From Siphonodentalium dalli (taxonomy: Eukaryota; Mollusca; Scaphopoda; Gadilida; Siphonodentaliidae), in NCBI GenBank assembly GCA_032622095.1, contig CP136069.1, positions 186,113,122 through 186,177,121 of the forward strand: 64,000 bases of DNA, in the 5' to 3' direction. The stretch's first letter is position 1. Each line of letters begins with the position of its first letter. Below, piece after piece: positions 9,776-24,700 of the stretch. The notes beneath the pieces were generated by a model, which was not told the DNA's origin, searched no databases, and was given only the letters and a program-made list of their open reading frames with translations. A program made the position numbers and the translations under genes.

Positions 9776-12700
9776 CTGGCAACAGAAAACATTGAGAAAG
9801 GAATGCGGGAGCCACTCAGGTATGATACGAAAATAACAAGAGATAGACTGTCGTCCGGTGCATATCCACTTGTGGCATATCGCCTAGTGTGGGCATATCT
9901 ATAACCTCTGATATACTCAGACAGATGGACCCAAAAATCAGTATTTTCATTTAAACAAAGATGAATAACTATAGAATGAAAAACCTAAAAAAAACGATTG
10001 AATTACGCTATTTAATGTACTTATAGTACTTATAGTACATACAAAATTTCATTGAGATCCGAGGATTACTGTTCAAAGATGAATAACTCTAGAATGGAAA
10101 ACCGAAAACAAAACGATTGAACCCTCTATTGAATGTACTCATAGTAGTGAACATCCATACAACATTTCATTGAGATATGAGCTCTACTGTTCAAGTTATG
10201 ACATGAACAGACATCGGACGGATGCATGCACAGCGGATGGACGGACAGGTGCAAAACAGTATAAATGAAAGTGTCAATGACACTGTAGCTCAACTTAGGT
10301 AGGGGAATAATTTAATGGTCGACAGTAAATGGAGGAATAGGAAAAGTGCTAATTGAAATGTCTAAGTAAGACTAGATGTACATGTCAATATCAACATTCA
10401 TAACAGGTTTCATAATGATCGGATCAGGGATGTGGTGATTATGGTGTGCCAAAGGATTTATTGATGCAAAGAGTAAATTCTAAAATGGCCACCGACAGCC
10501 ATGTTTTTTTTCCGAATTACCCCAAAATGACTTGTTCCCATCTACAGCCTTTACAAATCTCATAATGATCTGATCAAAGGTATGACCTGTAGCCTGTGCC
10601 AATGGATTTAGTCATGCAAAGAGTAAAATCCAAGATGGCTGCTGGCGGCCATCTTTTTCGGCTGAACGACCCCAAAATGACTCGTTTCCCATCTACATGT
10701 CATTGTTAACATACATGACAAATTTCATGAAGTTCCGACCAAAGCTACGACCTGTAGCCCGCACCAAAGGATTTATTCATGCAAAGAGTAAAATCCAATA
10801 TGGCTGCTGGCGGACATGTTTTTTAGCCAAACGACCCCAAAATGACTCGTTCCCATCTACATGTTAATATTAACATCCATGATAAATATCATGATCAGAC
10901 AAACAGTACGACCTGTAGCCCGTGCCAATGGATTGAATTTTGAAATCCAAGATGGCTGCCAGCGGCCATGTTTTTTGGCCGTATGACCCCAAAATGACTC
11001 GTTCCCATATACATGTCAATATCAATATTCATGACAAATTTCATAAAGGTCAGACCAAAGGTACGACCTGTAACCTGCGCCAAAGGATTTAGTCATGCAA
11101 AGAGTAAAATCCAAGATGGCTGCTGGCGGCCATGTTTTTTGGCCGATCGACCCCAAAATGACTCGTTCCCATCTACATGTCATTGTTAACATCCATGACA
11201 AATTTCATGAAGTTCTGACCAAAGCTACAACCTGTAGCCCGCGCCAAAGAATTTAGTCATGCAAAGAGTAAAATCCAAGATGGCTGCTGGCAGCCATGTT
11301 TTTTGGCTGAACGACCCCAAAATCACTCGTTTCCCATCTACATGTCAATATTAACATCCATGACAAATTTCATGATGATCAGACGAACAGCACGACCTGT
11401 AGCCCGCGCCAATGGATTGAATTTTGAAATCCAAAATGGCCACCAGCGGCCATGTTTTTTGGCCGAATGACCCCAAAATGACTCGTTCCCATCTACATGT
11501 CAATGTCAACATTCATGACAAAATTCATAAAGATCAGACCATAGGTACGACCTGTAGCCCGCGCCAAAGGATTTAGTCATGCAAAGAGTAAAATCCATGA
11601 TGGCTGCTGGCGGCCATGTTTTTTGGCCGAACAACCCCAAAATCACTCGTTCCCATCTACATGTCATTGTTAACATCCATGACAAATTTCATGAAGTTCT
11701 GACCAAAGCTACAACCCGTAGCCCGCGCCAAAGAATTTAGTCATGCAAAGAGTAAAATCCAAGATGGCTGCTGGCGGCCATGTTTTTTGGCTGAACGACC
11801 CCAAAATCACTCGTTTCCCATCTACATGTCAATATTAACATCCATGACAAATTTCATGATGATCAGACGAACAGCACGACCTGTAGCCCGCGCCAATGGA
11901 TTGAATTTTGAAATCCAAAATGGCCACCAGCGGCCATGTTTTTTGGCCGAATGACCCCAAAATCACTCGTTCCCATCTACATGTCAATGTCAACATTCAT
12001 GACAAAATTCATAAAGATCAGACCATAGGTACGACCTGTAGCCCGCGCCAAAGGATTTAGTCATGCAAAGAGTAAAATCCATGATGGCTGCTGGCGGCCA
12101 TGTTTTTTGGCCGAACAACCCCAAAATGACTCGTTCCCATATCTACATGTCATTGTTAACATCCATGACAAATTTCATGAAGTTCTGATCAAAACTACGA
12201 CCTGTAGCCTGCGCCAAAGGATTTAGTCATGCAAAGAGTAAAATCCAAGATGGCTGCCAGCGGCCATGTTTTTTGGCCGTATGACCCCAAAATGACTCGT
12301 TCCCATATACATGTCAATATCAATATTCATGACAAATTTAATAAAGGTCAGACCAAAGGTACGACCTGTAGCCCGCGCCAAAGGATTTAGTCATGCAAAG
12401 AGTAAAATCCATGATGGCTGCCAGCGGCCATGTTTTTTGGCCGAACGACCCCAAAATCACTCGTTCCCATCTACATGTCAATATTAACATCCATGACAAA
12501 TTTCATGATGATCAGACGAACAGCACGACCTGTAGCCCGCGCCAATGGATTGAATTTTGAAATCCAAAATGGCCACCAGCGGCCATGTTTTTTGGCCGAA
12601 TGACCCAAAAATCACTCGTTCCCATCTACATGTCAATGTCAACATTCATAAAGATCAGACCATAGGTACGACCTGTAGCCCGCGCCAAAGGATTTAGTCA

Positions 12701-15700
12701 TGCAAAGAGTAAAATCCATGATGGCTGCTGGCGGCCATGTTTTTGGCCGAACAACCCCAAAATCACTCGTTCCCATCGACATGTCATTGTTAACATCCAT
12801 GACAAATTTCATGAAGTTCTGATCAAAACTACGACCTGTAGCCTGCGGCAAAGGATTTAGTCATGCAAAGAGTAAAATCCAAGATGGCTGCCAGCGGCCA
12901 TGTTTTTTGGCCATATGACCCCAAAATGACTCGTTCCCATATACATGTCAATATCAATATTCATGACAAATTTAATAAAGGTCAGACCAAAGGTACGACC
13001 TGTAGCCCGCGCCAAAGGATTTAGTCATGCAAAGAGTAAAATCCATGATGGCTGCCAGCGGCCATGTTTTTTGGCCGAACGACCCCAAAATCACTCGTTC
13101 CCAACTACATGTTAATATTAACATCCATGACAAATTTCATAATGATCAGACGAACAGTACGACCTGTAGCCCGCGCCAATGGATTGAATTTTGAAATCCA
13201 AAATGGCCACCAGTGGCCATGTTTTTTGGCCGAATGACCCCAAAATGACTCGTTCCCATCTACATGCCAATGTCAACATTCATGACAAATTTCATAAAGA
13301 TCAGACCAAAGGTACGACCTGTAGCCCGCGCCAAAGGATTTAGTCATGCAAAGAGTAATATCCAAGATGGCTGCTGGCGGCCATGTTTTTTGGCCGAACA
13401 ACCCCAAAATCACTCGTTCCCATCTACATGTCTTTGTTAACATCCATGACAAATTTCATGAAGTTCCAATCAAAACTACGACCTGTAGCCCGCGCCAAAT
13501 GATTTAGTCATGCAAAGAGTAAAATCCAAGATGGCTGCTGACGGCCATGTTTTTTGGCCGAACGACCCCAAAATGACTCGTTCCCATCTACATGTCAATA
13601 TTAACATCCATGACAAATTTCATGATCATCAAAAGAACAGTACGACCTGTAGCCCGCGCCAATGGATTGAATTTTGAAATCCAAGATGGCCACCAGCAGC
13701 CATGTTTTTTGGCCGAATGACCCCAAAATGACTCGTTCCCATCTACATGTCAATGTCAACATTCATGCAAAATTTCATAAAGATCAGACCAAAGGTACGA
13801 CCTGTAGCCCGCGCCAAAGGAAATTGTTGACGGACACACGGACGTACAGTTGAGACCTACCTTGTGCAAGTTTTTGTCCGACATCATTGCGGGGATGCCT
13901 GTTTTTGTACAACTATACCATGTGGGGACCACATTGGCCCTACAGTTGAGGGCGACCTTGTGCAAGTTTTTGTCCAACATCAAAGCGGGGTTTTTGTACA
14001 AATATTCTAAGGGGTGGGGTTCACTGCATTTTTTTGGAAAAGTTTTCCTAGTTTGTACCACGCTGAGAATTTCTTAATTTCATGTGGGGTTATTTGCCCA
14101 CAGAACTGTGGGGTCGTTTGAGTTGTAATTGTATGCCACATGACATTGACCTGTCCCCTATATAATGACATACTCCAGTACCCTACTAGTACAAAGCCAA
14201 GGAAACGCGACCCAGTAATGACTTGTACAGTAATCAGACGGCAACCCAATAATGTGCAACATCACAGACAAATTGTACATGACATGTGGGGTTGTTAGCC
14301 CAAAGCATTGTGGGGTTGTTAGTCCAAAGCACTGTGGGGTTGTTAGCACAAAGCACTGTGGGGTTGTTAGCCCAAAGCACTGTGGGGTTGTTAGCCCAAA
14401 GCACTGTGAGATACTTAAAGTTAACTTTCGAATCATTCTCTATTTGTCATGGAGATGAGACAGGAACCCCTCAATGTGTCAGATCATAAGAAATATTTTT
14501 GAATTCATGTCGGGTTGTTTGCCTTGTTCTTACATTGGAGTTAAGATAAGGAAATTTTCTTTATGTCATGCAAAATGATAGAGCACCGCACAATTAGTAA
14601 GATGGAACTGAAGATGTCATATGGGGTTGTTTGCAAACATTGAGAAACAAATTCGGCAAATTTAAAAAAAAAATGGCATCAAGTCGAGAATTCATGAGGG
14701 ATTGTTCGCCTAAAGCCTTGTCGGGTCGTTTTTTGCCTTAAATTATAAATTGTTCTACTTTTATATGACCTTGAACTGTCCATTGTAGTTGAATGACATA
14801 CATGAGTACACACCGTGCCATGAACAAGCGACCCAACAATTACTCACCTTATGTCATGAGACTGCAACCTTAAACTGCAAGATCATGGACATATTGTGGA
14901 TGTCAAGTGGGGTTGTTTGTCCACAGCCTTGTGGGGTCGTTTTGATTATAATTTGTTCTCCCGTAATTCACTAATGAAGCATGACATGAACTTTGACTGC
15001 CTTCTGCGGTTAAACTCACAAGTGATTAACATAGAAATAACCCCATAACATACCTTAACCAAGTTAACGTACTAATGAAGCATGACATGAACTTTGATTT
15101 CTTGGGTTAACCCCACAAGACAAGAAAATAGAAATAACCCCATAAGATATACCGGTATAACATAATGAAGAACGGCATGAACTTTGACTGCCTTCTGGGG
15201 TTAACCCCACAAGTGATGAACATATAAATAACCTCATAAGGTACTTTAAGTTACTAATAAAGCAGGACATGGAGTTTGCTTTCTGGTGTTAACCCCTCAA
15301 GTCAATAATATAATAAAGAACGTCATAAGGTATCTTAAGTGATATGAAGCATGACATGAACTTAGACTGCTTTCTGGGGTTAACCCCACAAGTTAAGAAC
15401 ATAGAAATAACCTCATAAAGCCTTAAGATAAATTATAAATGGCAACATGCCATATTTTGGACAAACAGCTGTATGGAGTGTAGGTATTATAATATTATGA
15501 TATTCGGTCTTATAATCTCATTCATATTTACTCTGACAATTACTGTACGGTACCCAAGTATAATTATATTCAGTAAATTAGTATTTTGAGAAATGAGAAG
15601 TAAAAATGTCAGTCATGGTGTTGGCAGATAAATGCAGAGAATAATAATTGAATACAGTTAACGGAACTTAGGTGAGTATATGTACACTTATTTATTTAAT

Positions 15701-18700
15701 GGAATATATTAATATCGTTATAAAATGTCAAGTCTCATGTGTTTTAGTCCCCAAAACTAAGTATTCCAGGTGAGAACGGTGTTAGCAATTCATACTTCAA
15801 CACAACGATTCAACTATCTCCTTTCCAGGTAATACCGGTATTCCTTGAGGACTATTGTTTTTTCTTCTTCCCTCATTTTGTCGTTTCATATCAGATGATG
15901 TCTCTTACATATATGCCAGGATTTTCAAGTTCTCGTATGACATCATTCGATTCGTCATCACTTTCACTGAAATTGTCATCAGAGGATTCAGATCAGTCCG
16001 AAAACATTAAATTAACATCCATTGCTGTTAACACTGGAAAGAACTCACTCATACCATCATCGCTTGCACTGTTTGGAACTGGCGAACGTTCAACTGACGA
16101 ACACCTAACTGTTAAACACTTTTAGTTTTCATCACTATCACTGTCGGAAATCTTACGTTTTCATAATTTACTCTTTGTTTTTCATTTTGTAATGAACAAA
16201 GTCATCTGTATCGGACGAACTGGAACTTAAACATAGTCAGAAGAAGAATCAACACTCATTTCGTGCGACAGATATGGCTCAATGTCTTCGATCATCGTCA
16301 AAGTCGGAGTAATCAACCCTGAAAAACAAAGACATAAATATTTATTATATGCTCTTCTATGAATTATCAATGAGGTCAAATAAAACTAATTGTTTCAAGT
16401 CTGCAACCGACCCTAAAATTGATATTGAATTGAATCCGGGGAATATAAGATTGTTAATGACATGTCGCCGCATGAGTCAATGACTATTCTTGTTTTAGAA
16501 TAGAATAGACTAATTTTATTACTATAGTGGCATGTGTAATTTGCAATTATACAAATTATGTTACATAACATAAAGTTATAACACCTAGCCCATAGGACCT
16601 ATAAGTCACTTTATATACATGTATACATCAAATTAATAGATACCCTGCTTGACAAAGCAAGTGTCCAATGTCACCGCGGTGTATTTGCCGTTCGGTCGCG
16701 GTGTCAGAGTTTGGAACTGCAGTTGAGCACCGCGGCCGAATGGCAAGTACACTGCGCCGAACGGCAAGTACACCATGGGTGAACAGCAACTACACCGCGG
16801 CTGGACCGCATGTACACCATGGTTAGATTTCTGGTTTGTATCATCTTTTTTCAGTTTAATGAACATACACAGCGGCAACTACACCATGGCCAAATGGCAA
16901 GTACACAGCGACCCAACTGTAGTTAGCCGGTGGAGCCGCGGTGTAGTTGCATTTCAGCTGCGGTGGCAATGCTAACCGCACCGCGGTTAAGTGGACACTT
17001 GTTTTGTCCAGCAGGGTATAAGCGTATGCAGGGTAATGTTTACACTGTAAAATTGTAAATATATTTGTTTGTTTTTCAAAAATAAGTTTCAGTGTTTAAA
17101 CATCATTTATATCTTTAGGCCAAATAAAAAAAATCACTTGTTTCCAATTTGTTTCCCAAATAAATCCAACCAACCAGCCAGGGAAATGTATTGCAAATTT
17201 ATAGCAGACCAATACCTTCATTGGATTCCTCGATGTCTTGCAGTGTGTCATTATCAGTATCATTGTATGTTGCTGAAGTTTGTTCTTCCTTTAATGCATA
17301 ACGTGTCACCAAAGACCTTCGGTACTGCATCAGTCTTTCAGACTTCTCCTAGAAACAGAAAACATTAAATGTGAAATACATGCATAGATATACATCAGTT
17401 TTTAAAGAAATCATAGATTCAGTCAGAGTTGACGTCAATCTGTGCTAGAGTGATGATTTTCACTGGTAAATATTATGTCATACTCTTGGGCTCCAAATAA
17501 ACATGCATGCACGTTTATTATTTTCTTGGAAATTCCCCACCCCTGCACAGTACTTATTTGGGTCTGCACGTTTATTAATTTTGAGGCTATGAAAATTTAA
17601 ATCAGCACAAACTCAAGATTTCTATATCAATATGGTGAGCTTATAGCTTTATACATGTACATATTCATGTATATGGCATACATGTGAATATTTAAATATT
17701 GGATAATACACCACATGACACATATTATGTTGATTCCTATACTTGACATACTATAAAAATAGTTTGTTTAACAACAGTTATGTTGATGTTTTGCACTTTT
17801 ATTAGCAGCTCGAGAGTACTAAAGTGACAACTACCAGTACCATTACTACACGTGGTGGTATCAAGATACGTTTATGTCGCGGTAAGGGCTGGACTGTTGT
17901 ATGAACAGAACACTGACAAATCATTAAATGTGCAGAATCTGAGAAAAATAATCAGCTATTTCTCACCTTATGTCATGAGACTGCAACCTTACTATAACCT
18001 GCAAGATCATGGACATATTGTGGATGTCAAGTGGGGTTGTTTGTCCACAGCCCTGTGGGGTCGTTTGGATTATAATGTGTTCTCCCTATACTCATAGGAC
18101 CTTGGGGTGACTTGGAATTGTATGCAACAGGACATTGTCCTGTACCCTATAGAATGACATACTTTCGTACCCTACAAAGCCAAGGAAAAGCGACCCAATA
18201 ATGACTTGTACAGTAATGAGACAGCAACCCCACAACGTGCAACATCACGGACAAACTGTGCAGTACATGTGGGGTTGTTAGCCCAAATCACTGTGGGGTT
18301 GTTAGCTCAAAGCAATGTGGGATAATTAAAGTTGAATTTCGAATCATTCTAATTGTTATCGAGATGAGACAGGAACCCCTCAATGTGTCAAATCGAGAAT
18401 TCATGAGGGATTGTTAGCCTGAAAGCCTTGTCAGGTCGATTTGCGTTAAATTATAAATTGTTCTTTTTTTCACATGACCTTGGACTGTCCTTTATAGTTG
18501 AATGGCATACACGAGCACACACCGAGCCATGAACAAGCGACCCAACAATGACCCACCTTATGTCATGAGACTGCAACCGAAACCTGGAAGATCATGGACA
18601 TATTGTGGATGTCAAGTGGGGTTGTCAAAAAACAAACGGAAGTGGTTAGTGCCACGTTATTTTTTTTACGTGGTTCTAACACTCAAAACTGGATCTGCGT

Positions 18701-21700
18701 TCATGAATGCCGGGAAATAATGGTATCTGCTACATCGAAAGTCAGACTATTTTGCCAAGTTTTGGGTCTCTTAAAGGTCATAGATTCATGCACAATTTAC
18801 ATGTATGTGGCACCTGTTAAAACTGCTATAGTCACGAAATTGGTGTTAGCGGCTCAAATTATCATGTTTGAAAGTCGGGAAATATCGTGGTCGGGGGGGG
18901 GGGGGGGGGGGGGGGGGGGGAAATAGTTCACTGTGAATAACAATTTACACCGAGCCATGTGTGCTCATCACTCATCTTGCGTCAAAATCACCAAAATTTA
19001 TTGTTATGGTCAATAGTTTCATTTTTGATGTACCCATTGGTGTTATACTTATAGAGTTTACCTTTGGCAAAACGTGATGAGAATGAGTCTTATTGTCTTA
19101 GTTGTTGTTGTTGTTAAATATGCGAACATCGTCTCCGATGAACGGTTCAGCGTCCTTGGATACGTGTTTACATTACAATTCTCAGAATTTTTCGATTTCT
19201 CACGATCGCAGACGTCACTGTGTTCGCACTTCCACACTGCTCATTTGCGTTAAAACCCGTCGATTTTGGTTTCCTTCCACCGACCATACCTCTAGGTTTA
19301 ATACATTTTCTCTGTTTTACCAAATTGCTCAATGTTTTCGCTTTTATAGCAACCATTTTCTCATAAATATCAGAAAGAAATAGCGGAAATGTCAATTTAT
19401 ATTTTACGGGAAGTGACCTCTGCGCATGCGCACACCTTGTCATTAATGCGATCAGCCAATCAGATTCATCCTTTCGGGAAATTCTCTTCAAAACGAGTCT
19501 AGTTAACCAAACATTCGTGCATTGAAAAGCAATTGTCATACCTAACAAAAACGGGACATCTGATCTGATACATTTTTCACTGTTCTAGTTGTAATAAATA
19601 AATTTTGGTTGGGTTATTACAAGGGCTAAAACAGAATTAAAAACACAATTTTTTTTTTATTTATATGATAATTTATTTATTTATTAATTAGATCCTGTAC
19701 AAACGAAAAACTTACCCATCTCAAAATCGAAAATTTATCGGAGAATTGATCATTTTTCACCCGCATCCTACCGGTACCTTAAATTAATCATTCAATGATA
19801 ACAAAAAATGAAATTGTTACTCTTAGTCTTGAGTACCTTTTTTCAAACATCTCTAAAGTCAATTGTTTGTCATTATCGAAAATATTCTGAGGTGCATCCA
19901 TTAATTATTCTTGACAATCATGAAAAGTTCAACAAGTGATTTCGACGAACTCTGCGTGCTCAACTTTTGAACTTCGTCACGGCTATGCCAATTTTAAACA
20001 GCTCATCAAAAACATCGAATGAAAAACAGAATAATCATATATATATAATGAACAACTGCGATTTAGGCCCTACCACTAAAACTGACAAAGGAGGAGGAAA
20101 AATGTGCTTCACTCCTTCAGATTAAATATAGTTCCCACACCAGACGACGGAAGTTTGACAAAACGGCATTATAACTTCCCAGAATTCAACACCAAAACGA
20201 AATATAAATCGGGATATGCTCTAGAATTGTTATAATTGCGAAAATGACACGATGCTTATAGTATTTTTACTCATGGCTAGTATTCACACAAATTAAGATT
20301 CCCATTTGACTTACCTTCTATTTAGAGCGTGGCGTCATGGCCGACATCAGAACAAAATGGCGGCGCAAATCTCGTCAAGTCTCGCGCAATCTCTTCTCAT
20401 CCGATAATCAGCGACACCGCTTCAAATTCGCGAGTTACGGTGTTGTCCATCGAATACTGGTTTTAAAGTGTCCATGGGCTTGGACAAAAACGTAATGGGG
20501 TTTATTTTTTTATTGATCCTGCGACCCCAGTACGTCGAAAAATACAGCAATCACGAATAGCATGTGGGGTCGACCCCACATGCTAAAACAACCCCACATT
20601 GTCTATATGGACACAAGGAAGACCCCACATTGTCGCTCCACTAAGAGCGGACACACGGACACACGGACGACGGACGCCAAGCCATGGCAATAGCTCAAAC
20701 TTACAAAAGTAAGTTGAGCTAAAAAAGGGGGTATAATGACTCAGAATGGCTAAAAGTCATTGGATGACAGATTCAATACATTACTTGGGGAAATTTACAA
20801 TAAAATTACCCATACATCCATTAATATCTAGAATTATTGGGAAAAATAAAAATCATTCCTCCCTCATCCAATTTCCCATATGTAATTGCCTGAGAATACA
20901 GGTATTTAATTTTAATGGCCTTAATAATGAACAAAAGAAAAGATGTGATAAGTTTTACATGCAACTGTTGACGAAACATGTAGTTACAAACATTCATGTC
21001 TTTTAACATGTACCCACTGGGAAGGCCTTGTGTCCATTTAAGTACTGAATGGCTTCTCTGATTCAGTTAACCGTTTATTTAATAAAAGGATTCTCCCGCT
21101 CAGTTATAAAAGTATAAGCCTTGTCACTGAGTCGTGGCCATATTGGATCCATCCGGCCCCATTCCGTTGTTTTAGTGCTACAGGTCAAATTTATAGGGTA
21201 ACATTCCATCTATGGAGCTTTTGATTATTCATGAATTCCATATATGTAATGCTTCTCAAGAACTTTGATCTGTAGCACTAAAACAATGGAACGGGGCTGG
21301 AGGGATCCAATATGGCCACTATTCAGTGTCAAGGCTTATACATTGGAACGGTCAATTATTCATTTTGATGGATGTTCAGGCAAAATAAGCAGACAGCAGA
21401 TAATAAATGTTCAAAAGGATTCCTATTCATTGGTGTGAAATATTTAGATACGCCATTTGTTGAACTTATATAAACATTTCCAAAGGGAACTACTTGTCAA
21501 TGAGTATTTAGTATAGAAAGGGTTAACACATTATACATTAGACTGGATTATTATTTATGATAACCCTTTCATGACAGGAGCTGCGCTGGTGCAGCATTAA
21601 TGATCACTATCATGTCAATCAGGTGTGTCAATTGACAAATTCAAAGATGACCTTTTGTGGCACAAAAGTAAAGTGTCTCAACATACATAGTGAAAATAAT

Positions 21701-24700
21701 TAAACTTACCATGCCAGATAAAGGAACCGATTTTCACAGAGCACTTTGGGCAAGCAACCTGGGAAGAAAGAAGGAAAAACTGTCATGAATTCAGTGTGAG
21801 AAAGAGCAAATATCAACATGAAAGTGTCAATGACACTGTAGCTCAACTTAGGTAGGGGAATAATTTAATGGTTGACAGTAAATGGAGGAATATGAAAGGT
21901 GTTAATTGAAATGTCTAAGTAAGACAAGATGAACATGTTAATATCAACATTCATGACAAGTTCCATGATGATCGGATCAGGGATGTGGTGAGTATGGTGT
22001 GCCAAAGGATTTAGTGATGCAAAGAGTAAATTCTAAAATGGCCACCGGCAGCCATGTTTTTTGCCGAATGACCCCAAAATAACTCTTTCCCATCAACATG
22101 TCATTGTTAACATCCATCGCTGGAGGTGCCGTTTATGTCATTGATGGAATTGCAGCAACAACTCCCTTATGACAAATTTCATGATGATCAGACGAATAGT
22201 ACGACATGTAGCCCGCGCCAATGGATTTAATTTTGAAATCCAAGATGGCCACCAGCGGCCATGTTTTTTGGCCGAATGAACCCAAAATGACTCGTTCCCA
22301 TCTACATGTCATTGTTAACATCCATGACAAATTTCATGAAGATCCGACCAAAGCTACGACCTGTAGCCCGCGCCAAAGGATTTAGTCATGCAAAGAGTAA
22401 AATTCAAGATGGCTGCTGGTGGCCATGTTTTTTGGCCGAAAGACCCCAAACTGACTCGTTCCCATTTACATGTCAATATTAACATTCATGACAAATTACA
22501 TGATGATCAGACGAATAGTACAACCTGTAGCCCGCGCCAATGGATTTAATTTTGAAATCCAAGATAGCCGCCAGCGGCCATGTTTTTTGGCCGAATGACC
22601 CCAAAAGGACTCGTTCCCATCTACATGTCATTATTAACATCCATGACAAATTTCATGAAGATCCGACCAAAGCTACAACCTGTAGCCCGCGCCAAAGGAT
22701 TTAGTCATGCAAAGAGTAAAATCCAATATGGCTGCTGGCGGCCATGTTTTTTGGCCGAACGACCCCAAAATGACTCGTTCCCATCTACATGTCAATATTA
22801 ACATCCATGACAAATTTCATGATGATCAGACAAATAGTACGACCTGTAGCCCACGCCAATGGATTTAATTTTGAAATCCAAGATGGCCACCAGCGGCCAT
22901 GTTTTTGGCCGAATGACCCCAAAATGACTCGTTCCCATCTACATGTCAATGTCAACAGCCATGACAAATCTCATAATGATCGGACCAAAGGTACGACCTG
23001 TAGCCTGTGCCAAAGGATTTAGTCATGCAAAGAGTCAAATATAAAATGGCTGCTGCCGGCCATGTTTTTTTGGCCGAATGACCCCAAAAGGACTCGTTCC
23101 CATCTACATGTCATTCTTAACATCCATGACAAATTTCATGAAGATCCGACCAAAGCTACGACCTGTAGCCCGCGCCAAAGGATTTAGTCATGCAAAGTGT
23201 AAAATCCAAGATGGCTGCTGGCGGCCATGTTTTTTGGCCGAATGACCCCAAAATGACTCGTTCCCATCTACATGTCAATATTAACATCCATGACAAATTT
23301 CATGATGATCAGACGAACAGTACGACCTGTAGACCGCGCCAATGGATTTAATTTTGAAATCCAAGATGGCCACCAGGGGCCATGTTTTTTGGCCGAATGA
23401 CCTCAAAATGACTCGTTCCCATCTACATATCAATGTCAACATTCATGACAAATTTCATAAAGATCAGACCAAACGTACGACCTGTAGCCCGCGCCAAAGG
23501 AAATTGTTGACGGACACACAGACGACGGACGCCAACCCATGGCAATAGCTCAAACTTACAAAGTAAGTTGAGCTAATAAAACTAGAAACAAATACATGTA
23601 GTAGTTATTTAGTTGAAACTACTGAAATTAAAAAGTTACATGTAATCCCAAGAATGTTCTCCCACCATAATAAAGAATTGGAACCATTGCCATTCCGGCA
23701 ATTTTATTTGCACTTTTAAAAACAGATAAACTTTTTTTATACGCCTGTTGATAATTTGCACAGTGGTCACATCATGTCAGCCACTATATCTAACGTATGT
23801 CAGGCTAGTTCACTAATAAAGTTTGGATATAGTGTGTCTAACATTTGCAGAATAAGATCCCCAGAGGTTGAATTTAGTTACGATATCCACACAGTGGGCT
23901 AGCATCACCAAATTAACCTTATGGGGACCTCATTAAGCTTGGGCCTCATCTTCTTGGATGTATCTGTTACAAATTAACATTGCTTTTATTACTTTTTCCC
24001 TTCAGATTAGTTGCTATATTCCATTGCAGAAGATAAATTGCATATTCAATGTGACTAATGGGTGAACATCACCAACTGCCATCAACTGGGTCGGTTCAAT
24101 AAATGACGACCTTTCGCACTGTCAGGTACCATATAATAAATTATGACGCTTCTGATAGTTGGAGGCCTGAAAATATGGTGCAGAATGAGTTCTTCAGAAG
24201 GTGCATTTGGTGATGCTAACCTGTGGAGTGGGCTAGCATCACCAAATTCATCCACTGTGGACGTCAGCATGGCCTCATCTGATATGGGAGACCCAGACTC
24301 AGATTTTAAGTTCCCAGATCGGAAGATGGTGATGCGCACCCATTGGGCACCTCGATTATGCATTGTGTCATCTGCCAATTTGGAGATATAGAGAAACTAA
24401 ACTAAAAAAAAAAAAAAAAACTTTCAAAAACTTCTTAATTTTATAATAAAGATACTTTCCAGAGACCTAAGGGTGCTATTGTCTATAAGCTTGCAATTTT
24501 TCCCCCAAAGTTTGGCCAAATGGAAATATTTTTGATCATTTTCAAAAACATCTGGCCGCTGGCAATCTTTTGCCAACAACAGTGCGAACCATGACCATGG
24601 TTAACAATCTGCGGATGGACAGACAAACAGACAGATGAACAACCATATAGATGGATAGACAAACAAAGTTAATCTGGGCATTTAATTTTTATTACTTGGT

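Noticed and set aside
22580-23548. Several 60-77-codon frames in the pearl cores
   Set aside because: The same frames recur from core to core because the repeat lacks stops in places; they are not genes.
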